A DNA stretch of 55,360 nt from CAYLVJ01 sp964501525. Lineage in GTDB: Bacteria; Patescibacteriota; Minisyncoccia; Minisyncoccales; CAYTKG01. The position numbers and the translations under genes were made by a program. Positions 55,308 through 55,360 of the stretch are shown here, in pieces. The stretch covers positions 1 to 55,360 of the forward strand of contig CAZCSI010000001.1 of assembly GCA_964501525.1 (NCBI GenBank), written 5' to 3'. The notes beneath the pieces were generated by a model. The model saw only the letters and a list, made by a program, of their open reading frames with translations. It did not search any database and had not been told where the DNA came from. Within the stretch, counting starts at the first letter, position 1; the number at the start of each line of letters is the position of its first letter.

Positions 55308-55360
55308 CAAAACAAAAACCCACCGAATAGTGGGTCAGATAACCTCGAGGAGAATCGAAC
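55308..55360 (-). repeat. 53-bp direct repeat, copy 2, at window end
   Basis: Same sequence as 54530-54582 with three changes, including the ACCCAC/GTGGGT terminator stem and T-run on the minus strand. It runs to the last base of the window, so it may continue. Confidence 0.85.

Overview
The window looks like a fragment of a Candidate Phyla Radiation (Patescibacteria, probably Parcubacteria-like) genome, most likely assembled from a metagenome: there is a 10-base N gap at 38201-38210. Pointers to this group are a very short IF-2 that starts directly at the G domain, a monoderm-style type IV pilus operon with no secretin in view, an alternative-type IleRS, VirB2/TrbC-like small pilins, many DUF-type membrane proteins, and core genes that mostly lack a Shine-Dalgarno sequence. 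This assignment is inference; no rRNA is present to confirm it.

Layout. 0-3.8 kb (minus): start of recO, a metallophosphoesterase and ileS. 3.9-5.85 kb (plus): smpB overlapping ssrA (tmRNA), then infC-rpmI-rplT and a terminator. 5.9-24.8 kb (minus): a long co-directional run. Read in the direction of transcription it is pilM-pilN-pilO-acidic membrane protein-pilB-response regulator-pilT-pilC, two major-type pilins, pilD, four minor pilin-like genes, ligA, rodA, a flippase-like protein, polX, another prepilin, a DUF2177 protein and a 43-aa membrane protein. 24.9-28.0 kb: comF-type phosphoribosyltransferase, a large anchored alpha-barrel protein and a membrane protein. 28.1-28.5 kb: three tRNAs. 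28.6-29.8 kb: an AT-rich accessory patch with one zinc-ribbon gene and two homologous attC-like imperfect palindromes. 29.8-37.0 kb: PHP phosphoesterase, recG, glycosyltransferase, tRNA-Glu, tsaD, PrsW-like protease, Hsp20. 37.0-39.3 kb: a 90-bp repeat element, tRNA-Leu, VirB2/TrbC-like pilin paralogues broken by the assembly gap, and a methyltransferase. 39.4-46.0 kb: gyrA, a membrane protein, a degenerate MBL-fold protein, an S1-domain protein and ftsH. 46.0-51.7 kb: 12 tRNAs interleaved with rplS, a 3D-domain protein, a DUF1460 protein, infB and a DUF4446 protein. 51.9-55.36 kb: LysM protein, a nucleotidyltransferase/small-protein pair, and three small accessory genes with their own terminators and shared boundary repeats.

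How it fits together. One strand carries the complete inner part of a type IV pilus: the PilMNO platform, the PilB extension and PilT retraction motors, PilC, the PilD peptidase and six prepilin-like proteins. A CheY-like receiver sits between the two motor genes. A ComF-like gene lies divergently beside pilM, so DNA uptake or attachment is a reasonable role. Translation (IF-3, IF-2, L19, L20, L35, S1, 16 tRNAs), ribosome rescue (SmpB and tmRNA), tRNA modification (TsaD) and DNA repair (RecG, RecO, LigA, PolX) make up the core.

The most unusual features are: (i) attC-like paired units at 29.4-29.7 kb whose core sequence recurs as repeats at the ends of accessory genes at 53.4-54.6 kb; (ii) a 90-bp element with terminal inverted repeats, present twice, plus a solo palindrome with the same termini; (iii) a GXHH instead of HXGH signature in IleRS; (iv) the smpB coding end running into the tmRNA gene; (v) a tRNA-Ile with a UAU anticodon; (vi) a tandemly duplicated Glu-Pro-tailed pilin gene broken by the gap.
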